Below, one piece after another: positions 61,209-64,000 of a DNA stretch of 64,000 nt. Source of the DNA: an uncultured Pelagibacteraceae bacterium (lineage in GTDB: Bacteria; Pseudomonadota; Alphaproteobacteria; Pelagibacterales; Pelagibacteraceae); the NCBI GenBank assembly GCA_902608845.1, contig CACLPR010000002.1, positions 1 to 64,000 on the forward strand, in the 5' to 3' direction. Below the pieces are notes generated by a model. That model was not told the DNA's origin, made no database searches, and saw nothing but the letters and a program-made list of their open reading frames with translations. A program made the position numbers and the translations under genes. How positions within the stretch are numbered: the first letter of the stretch is position 1; each line of letters opens with the position of its first letter.

Positions 61209-62356
61209 TGAGCAACAAAAATTTTGGGTTTGGAACTCAAATTAGAAAATCTCCATATTTTGATTCTACAGTTAAATGGGGAGCAACAGGTTTTTCTGTA
61301 TATAATCATATGTATATACCTCGTGATTTTGGTGACCCTGAACAAAACTTTTGGAACTTAATTGAAACAGCAATTTTATGTGACGTTGCTGTTGAAAGAC
61401 AAGTTGAAATTACTGGACCAGATGCTTTTAAATTTATTCAATTATTAACACCAAGAGATCTATCAAAACTATCAGTTGGTCAATGTAAATATGTTTTAAT
61501 TACAAACGCAGAAGGCGGGGTGCTAAATGATCCGGTGCTTTTACGTTTAGGAGAAAATCACTTTTGGTTATCTTTGGGTGACAGTGATATTTTATTATGG
61601 GCTCAAGGGGTAGCAATTAACTCTGGGTTAAATGTGAAAATAACAGAGCCAGACGTTTCTCCATTACAATTACAAGGACCTAAGTCAGCTGAAATAATGA
61701 TTAAATTATTTGGAGAAAGCATAAAAGATCTAAAATATTATTGGTTTAGAAAACTAGATTTAGATGGAATACCATTAATCGTTTCAAGAACTGGCTGGTC
61801 AAGTGAGTTTGGTTATGAATTGTTTTTAAAAGATGGTTCAAAAGGAAATGAATTATATGAAAAAATTATGTTTGTAGGAAAGGAATTTGGATTAAAACCA
61901 GGTCACACTTCTTCTATTAGAAGAATAGAAGGTGGCATGCTCTCTTACCATGCTGATGCAGATATAAATACAAATCCATTTGAATTGGGTTTAGATCGTT
62001 TAGTTAACCTAGATAGTGATGTAAATTTTATTGGTAAAGAAGCACTTAAAAGAATTAAAGCAGAAGGGATTAAAAGAATACAAGTAGGTTTAGAAATTAA
62101 ATGTAAAAAATTAAGTGGACCTAACACTACATTTTGGCCCTTAATATTTGATAATAATGTTATAGGAAAAGTAACTTCAGCTGTTTATTCGCCACGTTTG
62201 AAAAAGAATATAGCTTTAGCGATGGTTGACATTAAATATTCAAAAATTGGTTTAGAAATTGAAGTTACAATTCAGGAAAAGAATTTTAAATGTGAAGTTA
62301 TTGAAAAACCTTTTTTTGATCCAAAAAAACAAATTACATCAAAATCATTAACCTAG
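61208..62356 (+). CDS. DmdA-like / GcvT-family folate-dependent demethylase
   Basis: A 382-residue protein of the aminomethyltransferase (GcvT) fold, three domains with a central THF site. Features are Y-N-H-M-Y-I-P near residue 32, D-V-A-V-E-R-Q-V-E-I-T-G-P-D-A, R-D-L-S, L-N-D-P-V-L-L, Q-G-P-K-S, R-T-G-W-S-S-E-F-G-Y-E-L and P-F-E-L-G-L-D-R. It resembles the DMSP demethylase DmdA of SAR11 more than glycine-cleavage T protein, but several segments differ from what I remember of true DmdA, so it may be a paralogue acting on another methylated compound. No gcvH/gcvP nearby. Confidence 0.75.
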   Translation: MSNKNFGFGTQIRKSPYFDSTVKWGATGFSVYNHMYIPRDFGDPEQNFWNLIETAILCDVAVERQVEITGPDAFKFIQLLTPRDLSKLSVGQCKYVLITNAEGGVLNDPVLLRLGENHFWLSLGDSDILLWAQGVAINSGLNVKITEPDVSPLQLQGPKSAEIMIKLFGESIKDLKYYWFRKLDLDGIPLIVSRTGWSSEFGYELFLKDGSKGNELYEKIMFVGKEFGLKPGHTSSIRRIEGGMLSYHADADINTNPFELGLDRLVNLDSDVNFIGKEALKRIKAEGIKRIQVGLEIKCKKLSGPNTTFWPLIFDNNVIGKVTSAVYSPRLKKNIALAMVDIKYSKIGLEIEVTIQEKNFKCEVIEKPFFDPKKQITSKSLT

Positions 62357-62358
62357 TC

Positions 62359-62408
62359 TGGTGCCCCCGCACGGACTCGAACCGCGGACCTATTGATTAC
62401 AAATCAAT
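62359..62408 (-). other. tRNA-Thr (TGT) 3'-half remnant, attachment-site-like
   Basis: Read on the minus strand this is the anticodon arm to CCA end of a tRNA: stem ATTGA, loop TTTGTAA (anticodon TGT), stem TCAAT, variable loop AGGTC, T-arm CGCGG-TTCGAGT-CCGTG, acceptor 3' strand CGGGGGC, A, CCA. The next bases (62409 onward) contain no D-arm and no matching 5' acceptor strand, so the gene is incomplete. Restriction-modification genes follow at once. This is the picture left by an integrase that uses a tRNA 3' end as its attachment site. Confidence 0.8.
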
Positions 62409-62480
62409 AAAGTTAATTATTTTTCCTTTCATTAACGTTGATATTAGTAACTTCCGGAATCCTCTTCAAGCAACTTAAAT

Positions 62481-62514
62481 AAATTCACTTCAAATTCACT
62501 TCACCTGATATAAT
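62481..62514 (+). promoter_or_regulatory. hsdM promoter with 11-bp tandem repeat
   Basis: A perfect -10 element TATAAT lies at 62509-62514, so transcription would start about 62521, 2 bases before the hsdM ATG (62523): a leaderless message. The -35 region is occupied by two exact tandem copies of AAATTCACTTC (62481-62491 and 62492-62502). Repeats at this point could be an operator. The rest of 62409-62480 shows only a GTTAAT...ATTAAC inverted pair and nothing coding. Confidence 0.5.
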
Positions 62515-62522
62515 ATTTTATA

Positions 62523-63977
62523 ATGTTTGAACAAACCTTTAAAAATATTGATGATATCCTTTGGAAAGACTCTGGTTGTAGTACTGAACTTGATTATGCT
62601 GAACAATCATCATGGATACTATTTCTTAAATGGTTAGATGATTATGAAAAAGATAAAGAAACTAAAGCTAAACTAGAAAACAAAAAGTTTAAACCTACCC
62701 TAAATAAAGAATTTCAATGGTCTACCTGGGCTATTGTTAAAGACAAAGCTGGTAAAATAGATTTCAATAAAACTTTGACAGGGCCAGACTTAAAGAAATT
62801 TGTTGACGAGAAGTTGTTCCCTTACCTTTCTTCATTTAGAAACAATGCTGAAAGTTTTGATACACTTGAATATAAAATTGGTGAAATATTCTCTGAGCTT
62901 AAAAATAAACTCCAAGATGGATACACATTAAGAGATGTTGTGAATGAAGTTGATAATCTTCAGTTTCAAAGTAATGAACAAAAGCATGAATTAAGTGCTT
63001 TATATGAAGATAAGATTAAAAACATGGGTAATGCTGGTCGTAATGGTGGTGAATATTACACTCCAAGACCATTAATTAAATCTATTATTAAAGTCATTGA
63101 CCCTAAGGTTGGAGAGACTGTTTATGATGGTGCTGTTGGTAGTGCTGGCTTTTTAGTTGAAGCATTTGAACATATGAGTAAATCAAAATCGTTAACAACT
63201 TCAGAACTTAAAACACTTAAAACAAAGTCATTTTATGGAGCTGAAAAGAAAACCTTAGCTTACATAATAGGTATTATGAATATGATACTTCATGGAATTG
63301 AAAGCCCTAATATCATTCATCAAAATACATTGGAGACTAACATTCAAGAGATACAAAACAAAGATAGAGTTGATGTAATTCTTGCTAACCCTCCTTTTGG
63401 TGGAAAAGAAAAAACAAATATACAAGAAAACTTTCCTATTAAAACAAGTGAAACTGCGTATTTGTTTTTACAACACTTTATAAAAAAACTTAAAATTGGT
63501 GGAAGGTGTGGTGTTGTTATTAAAAATACTTTTTTAAGTAATACAGACAACGCAAGTATAGCTCTTAGAAAACAATTACTAGAAGAATGTAATTTGTTTG
63601 CAGTGCTTGATTTACCTGGAGGGGCATTTCTTGGAACAGGAGTTAAAACTGTTGTACTATTTTTTGAAAAAGGGAAACCAACTAAGAAGCTTTGGTACTA
63701 CCAGCTTAATGTTGAAAGAAATATGGGAAAGACCAATTCGTTAAATGAGAATGATTTAGAGGACTTTATACAATTATTCAAAACACAAAAGATGAGTGAC
63801 AATAGCTGGTCTATAGATATAGATAAATTTAATAGTAAAACTTTTGATTTAAGTGCTCAAAATCCTAACGTGGTCAAGGTAGTCGATGAAAGAGCCCCAG
63901 AAAAAATTATTTATGAAATAGAAGAATTAGATAGACAATCTAACAAAATACTAAAATCTATAAAAGAAATATTATGA
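62523..63977 (+). CDS. hsdM: Type I restriction-modification system, methyltransferase subunit
   Basis: The N6-adenine methylase subunit of a type I system. The N-terminal HsdM helical domain starts D-D-I-L-W-K-D-S-G-C, followed by the methylase core: G-G-E-Y-Y-T-P-R-P-L, SAM motif V-Y-D-G-A-V-G-S-A-G-F-L, and catalytic N-P-P-F-G-G (motif IV). Length is 484 residues, normal. Its stop overlaps the start of the next gene (ATGA at 63974). It is adjacent to the tRNA-Thr remnant, so it is probably part of a horizontally acquired island. Confidence 0.94.
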   Translation: MFEQTFKNIDDILWKDSGCSTELDYAEQSSWILFLKWLDDYEKDKETKAKLENKKFKPTLNKEFQWSTWAIVKDKAGKIDFNKTLTGPDLKKFVDEKLFPYLSSFRNNAESFDTLEYKIGEIFSELKNKLQDGYTLRDVVNEVDNLQFQSNEQKHELSALYEDKIKNMGNAGRNGGEYYTPRPLIKSIIKVIDPKVGETVYDGAVGSAGFLVEAFEHMSKSKSLTTSELKTLKTKSFYGAEKKTLAYIIGIMNMILHGIESPNIIHQNTLETNIQEIQNKDRVDVILANPPFGGKEKTNIQENFPIKTSETAYLFLQHFIKKLKIGGRCGVVIKNTFLSNTDNASIALRKQLLEECNLFAVLDLPGGAFLGTGVKTVVLFFEKGKPTKKLWYYQLNVERNMGKTNSLNENDLEDFIQLFKTQKMSDNSWSIDIDKFNSKTFDLSAQNPNVVKVVDERAPEKIIYEIEELDRQSNKILKSIKEIL

Positions 63978-64000
63978 CTTTAAAAAAATTCAAAATTGGA
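63974..64000 (+). CDS. hsdS: Start of hsdS (specificity subunit), partial
   Basis: ATG at 63974 overlaps the hsdM stop (ATGA) and reads MTLKKFKIG to the window end. The position right after hsdM, with the usual 4-base overlap, and a start typical of HsdS proteins make the specificity subunit the likely product. Only nine residues are visible, so the call rests on context. Confidence 0.5.

Noticed and set aside
62359-62435. Intact tRNA-Thr on the minus strand
   Set aside because: The 3' half is perfect, but the next 30 bases have no D-arm and no strand complementary to the acceptor, so no complete cloverleaf forms.

Overview
The window looks like a piece of a SAR11-type marine alphaproteobacterium (Candidatus Pelagibacterales). 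The reasons are very high A+T content, tightly packed genes with many 1-8 bp overlaps, almost no intergenic space, very short proteins for their families, and a typical SAR11 gene set (TRAP uptake, DmdA/GcvT-family demethylase, AzlCD, gamma carbonic anhydrase, compatible-solute synthesis). The assignment rests on gene content only.

Layout. 1-6994: assorted housekeeping and metabolic genes, including a GT4 glycosyltransferase, a redoxin, a gamma carbonic anhydrase, a flavin-binding PNPOx-like protein, a 3-hydroxyisobutyrate-dehydrogenase-like enzyme, an MFS carrier, rpoZ and a CaiB-type CoA-transferase. 7021-11290: a TRAP transporter (P, Q, M) followed by malonyl-CoA decarboxylase, read here as a malonate-type uptake and catabolic locus. 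11283-14562: dusA, a TSUP exporter and a phosphoglucomutase/phosphomannomutase. 14671-21186: nrdAB and a prpD-prpB-prpC methylcitrate operon. 21240-31815: gph, a free-standing GlmU acetyltransferase domain with glmS, a class II DAHP synthase, nadE (N-terminus apparently interrupted), cysS, cimA, trmJ and rpsD. 31841-39049: a long minus-strand operon sfsA-map-purB-purC-purS-purQ-purL-bolA-grxD. 39072-43457: cinA-like, GGCT-like, GT9, azlCD, a lipoprotein and a phytanoyl-CoA-dioxygenase-like enzyme.

43507-53853 is the most unusual block. It holds secreted or membrane proteins of unknown family, including a paralogous pair, around a membrane-tethered Hsp70 module (GrpE-like, lid-less DnaK-like, TerB protein with a J-domain-like tail, M48 peptidase). 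Facing it are a PDZ domain fused to a pentameric ligand-gated ion channel and a PrsW-type intramembrane protease. I propose this as a candidate undescribed envelope-stress or proteostasis system; the domain calls are mostly strong, the functional link between them is inference.

53913-62356: DUF4396 and DUF4149 membrane proteins, a phosphatidylcholine synthase, a glucosyl-3-phosphoglycerate synthase/phosphatase pair (glucosylglycerate), an FkbM methyltransferase, tRNA-Leu(UAA), a TPR-glycosyltransferase, NAD kinase and a DmdA-like GcvT-family protein. At 62359-62408 lies only the 3' half of a tRNA-Thr gene, immediately followed by type I restriction-modification genes (hsdM, start of hsdS). 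This looks like the left edge of an integrated island. No gene-free stretch exceeds 300 bases, and I saw no CRISPR array, insertion sequence or rRNA.
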